Source: CAZCAC01 sp964496575 (lineage in GTDB: Bacteria; Planctomycetota; UBA1135; GCA-002686595). Taken from it: a DNA stretch of 64,000 nt. The notes beneath the pieces are model-generated. The model was not told the origin of the DNA. It was given only the letters and a program-made list of their open reading frames with translations, and searched no databases. The position numbers and the translations under genes are program-made. This document shows positions 26,642 to 35,600 of the stretch, in pieces. Location of the stretch: positions 30,381 to 94,380 of the forward strand of contig CAZCAC010000020.1 in the NCBI GenBank assembly GCA_964496575.1, in the 5' to 3' direction. How positions within the stretch are numbered: the stretch's first letter is position 1; each line of letters begins with the position of its first letter.

Positions 26642-28582
26642 GTGGACCCGACCGTCTCCTGGATCCTGCAGATAACCATCCTCGCCACGGGGATCTATCT
26701 GTTCCTGCGCTTCCTGCGCACCACCCGCGGGGGTGGTCTCCTGCGCGGGCTGCTGGTCACCTTCTTGATCGGGGCGATCGGACTGTGGGGAGCGGCGAAG
26801 TACTTCGAGCTCGAGGAGCTGATCCACATCATCGAGGGCTTCACGCCCTACGTGGCGGTGATCCTGGTCATCCTGTTCCAGCCGGAGCTGCGCCGCGCGA
26901 TGGTGCGGCTGGGGCAGCACAGCCGCTTCGCCCAGCTCTTCTCGATCCGCCGCCACGAGACGGTGGCCGAGGTCACCTCCGCGGCGACGACGATGGCCAA
27001 GCGGCGTCACGGCGCGCTGATCGCCTTCCAGCGCGAGTCTCCCCTCGACGCCTGGACGCAGAACGCCGCCGGGATCGACGCCGAGGTGAGTCGCCACCTC
27101 ATCGAGAGCATCTTCCACCCCGGCGGCGCGCTGCACGACGGTGCGGTGGTGATCGAAGGGGACCGCGTGGTCGCGGCGGCGTGTCTCTTCCCGCTGACCG
27201 AGAACATCGAGGTCAGCAAGTCCACCGGCACGCGCCACCGCGCGGCGCTGGGGCTGACCGAGGAGACCGACGCGATCACCCTGTCGGTGTCGGAGGAGAC
27301 GGGCAAGATCTCCTTGAGCCGGCAGGGGAAGATGGAGCGCGACATCCCCCCCGCAGAGCTGGAGCCGAGCCTCCGGCGCTATCTCGGTCTGGCGACCGGG
27401 GAGGCTCCCCGGGAGGAAGGGGGCGGCTGGCGCCTGAAGCGCATCTTCGCCGCCGCGTGGTCGCTGTTCACGCAAGACCTCCTGCGCAAGGTGAGCGCGA
27501 TCCTCCTGTCGGCGGGCTTGATCTTCATCGCCTACCAGGACCTGATCATCGAGCGGACGCTGAGCCTGCCTGTGCGCAAGCTGGAGCCCGGAGATCAGGC
27601 GACGGCCCTCTCCGGCTTCTTCTCCATACGCTTGCCCGACGACAGCTTTCACCTCGTCCGCCCGGCGGACAGGACGAGCGTCGGGGCGATCGTCTCGGGC
27701 ACGCGGGGCCAGCTCTCCCGCCTGAGCGAGATCGGCGGACTGCTGGAGGTGCGACCGGACGATCAGGAGGGAGTGCGCAGCATCTCGGTGGACGAGGTGA
27801 CCTGGAACCACGGCCTGGGCGCCTTGAAGATCGCGTGGGACCCCAAGCTCAAGCCGATCCTGGAGATCGCGCGCTACGACCGCGAGGAGCTGAGTCTCGG
27901 GCCGGCGAACGTCCCGATCGACCGGACCGAGCTGGACCCGTACTTCGTTCTCATCGAGAACGAGATGGTCTTCGAGCAGACCTCGATCGTGATCGAGGGG
28001 CCGCCGAAGGAGGTGAACGAGATCCGTGACGAGACGCTGGCCTTCCAGCTGCAGAAGATCACCGTCGCCCCCACCGACCGCGCGGACAAGCGGGTCCAGC
28101 TGGGGCTCGCCCCCGAGCTGGAGGAGCTGGGTATCTCGATCGTCGGCCAGGACACGATCGGCGTGACCCTTCCGATCCGGCCCGCCCCCCACGACCTGGG
28201 CGAGGTCGAGCTGGACATCGCCGTGGCCAACATGGATCCCGATTCCACCGCCGACGTCGGGCAGTGGGCGGTCTCCCAGGAGACCGAGAAGGCGGTCTTC
28301 CGCTTGAACTCGGCCGGCCTCTTCGACTCCGACCCCCAGACCGAGGCGTTCCGGGAGACCTTCAATCGCATCGTCGAGTACGTCAAGAGCAACATGAAGG
28401 TCTACGTCGACGTCTCCGAGCTCTCCGAGGAAGGAGGCACGACGGTCAAGCTGCACTACGAGTTCCCGCGCAACTGGCGCGAGGAGCTGTTCACCGGCCG
28501 ACAGGAAGAACTGGCGGATTCGGCGATCCTGGAGGTCATCCTGCTCAGCAGCGAGGACATCCTCCTCACCGAGAAGAAGTGA
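26642..28582 (+). CDS. cdaA: Diadenylate cyclase CdaA fused to YbbR/CdaR regulatory repeats
   Basis: 646 aa. Three TM helices (residues about 7-75) and a DAC domain (about 85-245) match CdaA: L-H-D166-G-A and T-G-T-R198-H-R are the catalytic DGA and RHR motifs; VILVILFQPELRRAMVRLG is also typical. CdaA makes cyclic di-AMP from two ATP. A fourth TM helix (LSAGLIFIAYQDLII, about 285-300) leads into about 340 residues with YbbR-like beta repeats (RTELDPYFVLIENEMVFEQT, SIVIEGPPKEVNEIRDE), as in CdaR, the extracytoplasmic partner that controls CdaA. In Firmicutes cdaA, cdaR and glmM are separate genes of one operon; here the first two are one protein and glmM follows 37 bases later. The start is a GTG preceded by the repeated leader element. 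Confidence 0.92.
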   Translation: MDPTVSWILQITILATGIYLFLRFLRTTRGGGLLRGLLVTFLIGAIGLWGAAKYFELEELIHIIEGFTPYVAVILVILFQPELRRAMVRLGQHSRFAQLFSIRRHETVAEVTSAATTMAKRRHGALIAFQRESPLDAWTQNAAGIDAEVSRHLIESIFHPGGALHDGAVVIEGDRVVAAACLFPLTENIEVSKSTGTRHRAALGLTEETDAITLSVSEETGKISLSRQGKMERDIPPAELEPSLRRYLGLATGEAPREEGGGWRLKRIFAAAWSLFTQDLLRKVSAILLSAGLIFIAYQDLIIERTLSLPVRKLEPGDQATALSGFFSIRLPDDSFHLVRPADRTSVGAIVSGTRGQLSRLSEIGGLLEVRPDDQEGVRSISVDEVTWNHGLGALKIAWDPKLKPILEIARYDREELSLGPANVPIDRTELDPYFVLIENEMVFEQTSIVIEGPPKEVNEIRDETLAFQLQKITVAPTDRADKRVQLGLAPELEELGISIVGQDTIGVTLPIRPAPHDLGEVELDIAVANMDPDSTADVGQWAVSQETEKAVFRLNSAGLFDSDPQTEAFRETFNRIVEYVKSNMKVYVDVSELSEEGGTTVKLHYEFPRNWREELFTGRQEELADSAILEVILLSSEDILLTEKK

Positions 28583-28619
28583 GCGCTCTCCTCGACGCCT
28601 CACGATCCCCCGACTCAAC

Positions 28620-29978
28620 ATGGAACGAATCTTCGGAACCGACGGCATCCGCGGGCTCGCGGGCGAGGGCTGGCTCAGTGAGGACCGGGTGTCCGCGCTG
28701 GGACGCGCGATCGGGAGGATCCACCTCCCCCACGTCGAGGAGGGCCTGGCGAGCGATCGCCCCTTCGCCCTGCTCGGTCACGACGGCCGCGCCTCGGGAC
28801 CGGTGCTGCAGGCGGCGCTGGCGCGTGGCCTGGCGAGCGCCGGCTTCGACGTGGTCAGCGCGGGGCTGATCTCCACCCCCGGTCTCGCCCTGCTGACGCG
28901 CCAGGAGCCGTTCGGTCTGGGCGCGATGCTCAGCGCATCGCACAACCCGGCGGAGGACAACGGCATCAAGGTCTTCTCCGGGCTCGGCGAGAAGCTGTCC
29001 GACGAGGAGGAGATCGAGATCGAGGAGCGATTGCGCGCCGAGCCCGAACCGGTGCGCGAGGGGGAGGCGCCGGAGGTCGACGAAGCGCTGGAGTCGATGT
29101 ACGTCGACTACCTCAGTGAGCAGGCCGCGGTGGGGCTCACCCTCGACGGCTTCTCGATCGTCATCGACTGCGCCAACGGCTCGGGCAGCCACTTCGCGCC
29201 CCGGGTCCTCGAACGCCTGGGCGCGCGGGTTGACGCCCTCTTCTGCTCCCCCGACGGGAAGAACATCAACGCGGGCTGCGGATCGACGCACCCGGAGGCG
29301 CTGCAGCGCGAGGTGGTGGAGCGGGGAGCGATGCTGGGCATCGCCCTCGACGGAGACGCCGATCGCTGCATGCTGGTGGACGAGCACGGCGAGCTGGTGC
29401 ACGGCGACGGGATCATGACCATCATCGCCCGGCAGGCGATCGCCATGGAGCGCTGGTCGAAGCACGGCATCGTGGCCACGGTGATGAGCAACCGGGGCCT
29501 GCACCGCGCCCTGCGCGACGTCGGCGTGCGGATCGTCGAGGTCGGCGTCGGCGACCGCGGCGTGGTCGAGGCCCTGCGCCGCGAGGGGCTCCCGCTCGGT
29601 GGCGAGCAGTCGGGGCACATCATCTTCGGCGCGGACAACCACTTCATCGGCGACGGGCTCTACACGGCGCTGCGGATCCTCCGGGTGATGCGCGAGACGG
29701 GCGCGCCCCTCTCCGAGCTGGCTCACCCCTACCAGCCGTTCCCGCAGGTCCTGCTCAACGTCCGCGTCGGCGAGAAGCCCGACTTCATCGAATTGCCAGC
29801 CGTCGGCGAACTGGTCGCCGAGGTGGAGCGCGAGCTGGCGGGGGACGGGCGCGTCCTGCTGCGCTACTCCGGCACCGAACCGGTGGCCCGGGTCATGGTC
29901 GAGGGTCCCGATCGGGAGAAGATCGGCGAGCAGGCGGGCCGCATCGCCGAGGCGATCACGGCCGCGATCGGCGCCTGA
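28620..29978 (+). CDS. glmM: Phosphoglucosamine mutase
   Basis: 452 aa. Hallmarks: N-terminal FGTDGIRGLAGEGWLSED, the active-site block LSASHNPAEDNGIKVFSG with phosphoserine S107, metal-binding LDGDADRCMLVDEHG, GEQSGHIIFG, and the phosphate-binding RYSGTEPVARVMVEG. The enzyme converts glucosamine-6-P to glucosamine-1-P for UDP-GlcNAc, feeding peptidoglycan and LPS synthesis. Its position after CdaA-CdaR matches the known cdaA-cdaR-glmM linkage in Firmicutes, where GlmM binds and inhibits CdaA. Confidence 0.97.
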   Translation: MERIFGTDGIRGLAGEGWLSEDRVSALGRAIGRIHLPHVEEGLASDRPFALLGHDGRASGPVLQAALARGLASAGFDVVSAGLISTPGLALLTRQEPFGLGAMLSASHNPAEDNGIKVFSGLGEKLSDEEEIEIEERLRAEPEPVREGEAPEVDEALESMYVDYLSEQAAVGLTLDGFSIVIDCANGSGSHFAPRVLERLGARVDALFCSPDGKNINAGCGSTHPEALQREVVERGAMLGIALDGDADRCMLVDEHGELVHGDGIMTIIARQAIAMERWSKHGIVATVMSNRGLHRALRDVGVRIVEVGVGDRGVVEALRREGLPLGGEQSGHIIFGADNHFIGDGLYTALRILRVMRETGAPLSELAHPYQPFPQVLLNVRVGEKPDFIELPAVGELVAEVERELAGDGRVLLRYSGTEPVARVMVEGPDREKIGEQAGRIAEAITAAIGA

Positions 29979-29985
29979 ACGCGAG

Positions 29986-30651
29986 ATGATCGAAGTCGCC
30001 CTGGAGACCTCTCATCGTCTCGCCTCGGTGGCCCTGCGCACCGAAGCGGGTCTCGAAGAGGTCCAGCTCGAGGGCGACGTGGCGCACGCCAGCGAGACGC
30101 TGGCCGCTCTGGAGGAGATGATGCGCGCGGGTGGGCTCGACCCGCGCGAGATCGACGCGGTCTACGTCGGCACCGGCCCCGGTTCCTACACCGGTCTCCG
30201 GATCGGCATCGCCACCGCCTTCGGGCTGGCCCGCGGCGCGGGTGCGCAGCTGCGGGGTGAACCGTCGGGAGAGTCGCTCGTCTGGCGCGAGCTCGAGGCG
30301 GGCCAGGAAGGGGTCTATCTGCTCGACGCACGCCAGTCGGAGCTGTACTTCGCGCACTACCGACGGCTCGAGGAGGACGTCGAGGTGTTGCAGGCACCGA
30401 TGGTCCTGGCTCCCGAGGAGCTGCGCTCGAGGATGCCCGAAGGCGTCGTCGTCTTCGGAGATCCGACGGCCCTGGAGCTCTCGGACCTCGCCGCGCCGGC
30501 CTCCGCGTCGGTGCGCCCGGGGACGATCCCTCGCGCCGCGGCGCTACTCGAGCTGGCCGGCCGCCGACTCGAGTCCCGAGGGACTCAGCCCTTCGAGGAG
30601 GTGGAGCCCTTGTACCTACGCCCCTTCAAGGCGCGCGTGCGCAAGCGCTAG
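29986..30651 (+). CDS. tsaB: tRNA threonylcarbamoyladenosine biosynthesis protein TsaB
   Basis: 221 aa. The ASKHA-fold partner of TsaD: IEVALETSHRLASVAL at the N-terminus, DAVYVGTGPGSYTGLRIGIA (the family hallmark PGS-x-TGLR), and GVYLLDARQSELYFAHYRR. It is required for t6A37 modification of ANN-decoding tRNAs and lacks the metal site of TsaD, as usual. It starts seven bases after glmM. A hairpin begins in its own stop codon. Confidence 0.92.
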   Translation: MIEVALETSHRLASVALRTEAGLEEVQLEGDVAHASETLAALEEMMRAGGLDPREIDAVYVGTGPGSYTGLRIGIATAFGLARGAGAQLRGEPSGESLVWRELEAGQEGVYLLDARQSELYFAHYRRLEEDVEVLQAPMVLAPEELRSRMPEGVVVFGDPTALELSDLAAPASASVRPGTIPRAAALLELAGRRLESRGTQPFEEVEPLYLRPFKARVRKR

Positions 30652-30697
30652 AGGCGCGGCCGAAAAGGCCGTGCCTCTAGGTCGGACGAAGTCCGAC
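30648..30697 (+). terminator. Tandem hairpins at the tsaB stop
   Basis: A 14-bp stem (CTAGAGGCGCGGCC / GGCCGTGCCTCTAG, one G-U pair, GAAAA loop) spans 30648-30680 and includes the TAG stop. A second perfect stem GTCGGAC-GAA-GTCCGAC follows immediately (30681-30697). It probably ends the ftsH-tsaB transcript, though no T-run follows. Confidence 0.55.
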
Positions 30698-30785
30698 CCC
30701 CGCGCCCATGGCGCCCGCAGGTGTTGACATTATCTAGAGGTCCGGGCGGTGTCGGCCGGCCCGCTAGTTGCGACCGAAACGAGAA

Positions 30786-30816
30786 GCCGGCCGGATGCTC
30801 GGAGCATCCGGCCGGC
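30786..30816 (-). terminator. Long perfect hairpin downstream of the histone gene
   Basis: Arms GCCGGCCGGATGCTC and GAGCATCCGGCCGGC (15 bp) around one base. On the minus strand it is followed by TTCTCGTTTCG, moderately T-rich, so it is a good candidate intrinsic terminator for the histone gene, 55 bp past its stop. Confidence 0.6.
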
Positions 30817-30871
30817 GTTCGTTCCGGGTTACCGGCAGGAACCGGTCCCCCCATCGCTGCAGTTTCCGTTG

Positions 30872-31123
30872 CTACAGATCGTGCGGACGAAGGGTACGGC
30901 GGTTGTTGTTCTCCGCGCGGGCCTCGGCGGCCGCGATCATCTCGCGGACCGCGCCGTCCAGGGCAGCGTAGAAGTCGCCGGAGACGTTCATCCCAGCAGC
31001 GGCCTTGGTGCGGCTCTTGCTGATGATCAGGTCGACGGCCTTCTTCTTCTTGCCTGCCTTCTTCTTCCGTGTGGTACGGGTGGCGGCTTTGGCCTTCTTG
31101 CGCGTAGCTTTTTTCCTAGCCAT
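30872..31123 (-). CDS. Bacterial histone-fold protein with Lys/Arg-rich N-terminal tail
   Basis: 83 aa. The first 28 residues are a basic tail rich in K, R, A and T (MARKKATRKKAKAATRTTRK...), as in H1-like and HU-extension tails. The rest, VDLIISKSRTKAAAGMNVSG, DFYAALDGAVREMIAAAEAR, AENNNRRTLRPHDL, has the layout of a minimal histone fold: short helix 1, long helix 2 with the NVSGDFYAAL start, and an RRTLRPHDL loop like the R-K-T-(V/L)-x-x-x-D-(I/L) end of archaeal and bacterial histones. It would bind and compact DNA. Transcribed alone, towards tsaB. Confidence 0.75.
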   Translation of the reverse strand: MARKKATRKKAKAATRTTRKKKAGKKKKAVDLIISKSRTKAAAGMNVSGDFYAALDGAVREMIAAAEARAENNNRRTLRPHDL

Positions 31124-31351
31124 GTTTTCGGTGTTGTGTTTTCCCGTTGCCGGGTCGTTCTCGAGGGAATCGATGAAACCTCCGAGATCCGTTACGCGAA
31201 GAAGAGAATGGCGCGCCGGATGGTCCGTGTCAACAACCCCGACCTCGCGAATTCCGGGAATCTCGCCCGAATTCGGGGGGTACCAGCGTTCCCGGTTTCG
31301 CGTTCAAGTGCTCCGTGATCGTTGGTTCGAGGCTCCGGGAGTTGTACGCTC
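31124..31351. other. Divergent promoter region, histone / alanine racemase
   Basis: 228 bp. Less GC-rich than the coding sequence, with TTTTCGGTGTTGTGTTTTCC next to the histone start, which may hold its promoter. I see no RNA gene or reading frame with support. Confidence 0.35.
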
Positions 31352-32575
31352 GTGGACGTGAACCACTATCGAGTCTGGGCAGAGATCGACCTCGATGCCG
31401 TAACGCACAACCTCGCGGTGATTCGACGGCGGGCGGGTACCGGGGTTCGGTTGATGCCGGTGATCAAGGCGGACGCGTACGGACACGGCGCGATCGCCCT
31501 CGCCCACCACGTGGTGCGTTGCGGGATAGCGGGTCTGGGTGTGGGCACGTCCGCCGAGGCGCTGGAGCTGAGAGAAGCGGGTCTGCGTATCCCGATTCTG
31601 GTCCTCGGAACGATCGTCGACGAGGAGGCGGCGGCGGCGCTTCGCCACCGCGTGGAGATCGGCATCCACTCGTCCGACCGGGTGGTCATGCTCGAGGAGC
31701 TGGCCGCCCGCATGGGAACGGTGGCGCGGGTTCACCTCAACGTCGACACCGGCATGGGTCGACTGGGCGTGCTGCCGGGGAGCGCGCTCCGACTGCTCGA
31801 GGAGATCCACGCCGCCCCCCACCTGGTGCTCGCCGGGGTGATGACCCACATCAGTGCAACGCAGGGGGCGATCGATCCGCACACCGACGATCAGGTCGCC
31901 GCCTTCGACGGTGTCCTGGAGCAGGCCCGGGCGCGCGGCCTCCTTCGCGGGTGGATCCACGCCGCCAATTCGGCCGCGTTGTTCACGGGTCTGGGCCGGA
32001 TCTACGACACCGTCCGACCCGGCATCAGCGTCTACGGCATCCTCCCCGACGCGCTCGCGGGCGCGGAAGAGCTGCAACCGGTGATGTCCCTGGCCAGCCA
32101 GGTCGTCTTCCTCAAGGACGTGCCCGCGGGGACTTCCGTCGGCTACGGGTCGACCTGGACCACGAACCGACCGACGCGGATCGCCACGCTCTCGGTGGGT
32201 TACAACGACGGCGTCTCCTGGCGGCTGGGCAACCGGGGCGAGGTCCTGATCCGCGGGCGGCGGGCCCCGATCGTCGGTCGGGTGTCGATGGACTACACCA
32301 CCATCGACGTGGGCGAGGTTCCGGGGGTGCAGGTCGGCGACACGGCGACCCTGTTCGGACGCGCCGGTGAGGAGGAGATCTCGGTGAGCGAGGTGGCCGA
32401 GGTGGCGGGCACGATTCCCTACGAGATCACGTGTTCGGTCGGAAAGCGGGTGACCCGCGTGTACGTCGGGGGCGAGGAGGTCCTGCTCCCCTCGCAGGCG
32501 CCTCCCGGGCCGCAGCACCCCCCGCCGCCCGCGCCGGAGATCGAGTCGAAACCGGAGAGGAGCGCCACTTCCTGA
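31352..32575 (+). CDS. alr: Alanine racemase
   Basis: 407 aa, PLP-dependent fold-type III enzyme making D-alanine for peptidoglycan. PLP lysine K39 lies in MPVIKADAYGHGA; the second catalytic residue Y265 is in SVGYGSTW; LNVDTGMGRLGV, AANSAALF, VRPGISVYGILP and RVSMDYTTIDV are further family blocks. The start is a GTG at 31352 or 31358; the weak GGGAG about ten bases before 31352 favours the first. The last about 40 residues are a Pro/Glu-rich tail beyond the usual C-terminus (SQAPPGPQHPPPPAPE). Confidence 0.95.
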   Translation: MDVNHYRVWAEIDLDAVTHNLAVIRRRAGTGVRLMPVIKADAYGHGAIALAHHVVRCGIAGLGVGTSAEALELREAGLRIPILVLGTIVDEEAAAALRHRVEIGIHSSDRVVMLEELAARMGTVARVHLNVDTGMGRLGVLPGSALRLLEEIHAAPHLVLAGVMTHISATQGAIDPHTDDQVAAFDGVLEQARARGLLRGWIHAANSAALFTGLGRIYDTVRPGISVYGILPDALAGAEELQPVMSLASQVVFLKDVPAGTSVGYGSTWTTNRPTRIATLSVGYNDGVSWRLGNRGEVLIRGRRAPIVGRVSMDYTTIDVGEVPGVQVGDTATLFGRAGEEEISVSEVAEVAGTIPYEITCSVGKRVTRVYVGGEEVLLPSQAPPGPQHPPPPAPEIESKPERSATS

Positions 32576-32644
32576 GGGGTGTTCGGGGGGTTGCATTGCT
32601 ACTCTCCGCACCTGCCCCCGAGCAGGTCGGGGGCGGATACCGCG

Positions 32645-35600
32645 ATGAGCCGGAACGCCCCCACGCCCAGCGAGCGCCGCCGCCCTCGATCGAGGCTCGT
32701 CCGAGCCTTGCGCTTCGGCGCCCGGATCACCGGCTGGCTCGGTCTCCTCCTGGGCATCACCGTGCTCGGACTCGACCGGGGCGGCTGGGCGCGCTGGCAG
32801 GTGGAGCTGGAGCTGCAGCGGCGCCTCGGCGAGCTGGGTGCGGAGGTCTCCTTCGACCGCATCGAGTTCGACTGGCTCGGTCCCGGAATCGAGGTGGAGG
32901 GTTTTCGAGTCACCGAAGGGGAGCGGGTCCTCCTCCTCGCCGAGCACCTCTACCTCGCCGCGGGTCTCGCGCCGAGCGACGGCGTGTACCTCTCGCGGCT
33001 CGATCTCGACGGAGGGCGCATCCTGATCTGCGATCCCCTGATCGACGACCTTCGCGCCCTGTTCGAGCTGGACGAGGAGCGTGAGGGGGAACGAGAGGCG
33101 GCGCCGGTTCGCCGGCTGCGGATACCCTCGATCCAGGTGCGCGACTTCCTGGTCGAGTTCGAGGACCCCGGCCAGCGTCGGCACTCCCTCGGCCGGGTCG
33201 ACTTCTCGATGGAGGGCCAGTCCGACCGGCCGGCGGCGATCAACGGCCGGCTCTCGCTCCGTCATCGGGACGGGGTGCCCGGCACCCCCGAGCTGTACCT
33301 GAGCGGGCTGTTGAGCCCGGACGGGCTGCTCGAGCTGCACAGCACGGCCCGGGAGCTGGACCTCGCTTCCTGGGACGTCCCCGAGCTCCTGCCGCTGGAG
33401 GCGCTGCGGGCGACGCGGCCGACCGGGAAGCTCAGCCTGCACACCAGCGGGAGCATCAACCTGCGCGGCGAAACGAGGGCGCGTGGACGCATTCGCTGCG
33501 CGTTGCGCGACGGCTCGCTCGCGCCGCCGCTCGGCGACACGTCGGTGGAGGGGCTGACCGCCGACTTCGACGCGACCTACCTCGCGGGCGCGGAGGCCTC
33601 CTTCTGGGACCCCGAGGCGTGGTCGGGAACGGGCGTGCTCGGCGCGAGCTGGGCGGGTCAGACGCTGCGCGGCGGGCTGCGCCTCGGTCAGGCCGCGCGC
33701 ACCGGGAGCCTCTTCGAGGGGTGGATCGACGCGCCCGCCTTCCAGGTGGACATCCCCGAATTGCAGGCGATGACCGAGCCGTGGTTGCTCCGCAACATCC
33801 TCGACGCGCTCGATCCCCGCGGGGTCGTCGAGGCGGGCGTCGGGGTGCTGTGCCGGGAGGGCTGGACTCCCGGCAACGAGCTCGAACCGGAGCTGGAGTT
33901 CACCGTGCGCGTGGCCTCGCGTACTCCGCTGCAAGCGGCCTGGCACGGCTGGAACCTGCCGGAGCGACCGGGGTGGGTGCCCCTCTCCTTCCCGCTGCCG
34001 ACCACCGGCGGCGAGGGACTGGTGATCGTCGCTAACAACGCGCGCTTCCCCCGCCGCGAGCTGGTCGACGTCGACTTCGCCGTACAGCACCCGACGGGTA
34101 CGGCGCACGTCCGCTACCAGGAGTGGACCAATCCGATCGACATGCCTCCCTTCGCCACCGGGTACGGGCGACGCGAGACCGATCTCCTCATCGAGATCCC
34201 GGGGATCGATCTCGACGAGCGGGTCCGCGAGCACATCGGAGGACTCGGGCAGATCGAACCGCTGCGACACCTGTACGAGGACGGCTTCGGCCTGGAGGGC
34301 GGTCGTGCGGCGGTGTCGATCCGCGTGACCGATCGCGCCGGGATTCCGGGCTCCCCGGTACGGGTCGTCGTGGGGCTGAGCGACATCGCGGCCCGGTGGG
34401 TGGAGCTGCCGGTGCCGGTGCGCGATCTGCGGGGCGAGGTCGAGGTGAAGGACGACGGTCGGGGGGACACGTCGGTGCGCTTTCGGGTCGAGGGGGGAGC
34501 GGAAGGGTGCGGAGACATCGCCGTGGCGGGGCGCGTCCGGACCACTCCGGGCGAGGAGGACGAGAAGGGCGAGGAGCCGGCGCCGAGCCGGACCCTGCTC
34601 GAGCTGTTCCGGGTGACCGCCGAGGCGATCGACTACGAGGGTGCGGCGGTGCGAACGATCGCGGAGACGATCCCCGACGTGGCCGATGCCCTGGTGGAGC
34701 TCGAGCCTCGCGGGCGAACGGACGTGGAGCTGGTCCGATCGATCCGGGACGGTCGCGAGGTGGAGCGGATCCAGGTGGAGGTCACGCCGGCGGTGGGAAC
34801 CACGCTCGACCCCCAGGCGTTCCCGATGCACACCACGGGGGTGCGGGGGCGAGTGATCGTCGATCTCGAACGCCGCTTCCCGGAGAGCGAGGGGGAAGCG
34901 TCGCTGCCGATCGAGTCGAGCGTGACCCGGGTGGCGCCGATCGTGGGCCGCTGGCGAGAGGAGCTCCCGGTCGCGTTCCACGCCACCTTTCCCTCGTCGG
35001 GGGACTCCGTCGGCAGGGTGGCCGGCTCCGGGCTGCGCCCGGGGGACGAGGCCCTGGTGAGCGAGCTGGTGGCGGCGCTCGGAGCCGATCCGGCCCGCGT
35101 GCGGGAGATCTCGGACGAGCTCACGATCGAGGGGGCGATGGACTTCGAGAGCGTCCTCACCATCCCGGAGGGATCGGAGGAGGCGGAGAGCCGCCACCGG
35201 TTGTGCCTGCGCAAGAACGACCTCCGTCACGTCGACGGCTTCCATCTCGACGGGTTGACGGGGGTGGTGGAGATCGCCGAGGACGAGATCAGGATCCGGG
35301 AGCTGGGCGCCCGGCTCGACGAGACCCCGGTGAAGCTGAAGAACATCGTGGCCGGCGTCGACGAGGAGACGGTGAGGCTGGACGCCGACCTGGAGGTCGA
35401 GGAGCTCGCGCTCGATCGCGGGTTGCTGGCGCGATTCCTCGACGCGGAGTCGGTGAACGCCCTGGTCGACGAGTTCGGCTGGCGCGGCCAGATCGAGGTG
35501 GACCGCGGTCACCTGACGCTGACCCGCCGTCCCGACCGGCCGCTGGAGGTCTCGCTCAGCGGAGAGGGGATGCTGAGCGACGCCTACGTCGAGTTCGGCT

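Noticed and set aside
30723..30760. TTGACA near 30723 as a plus-strand promoter
   Set aside because: No -10-like hexamer follows at 16-18 bases and the nearest plus-strand gene is about 600 bases away.
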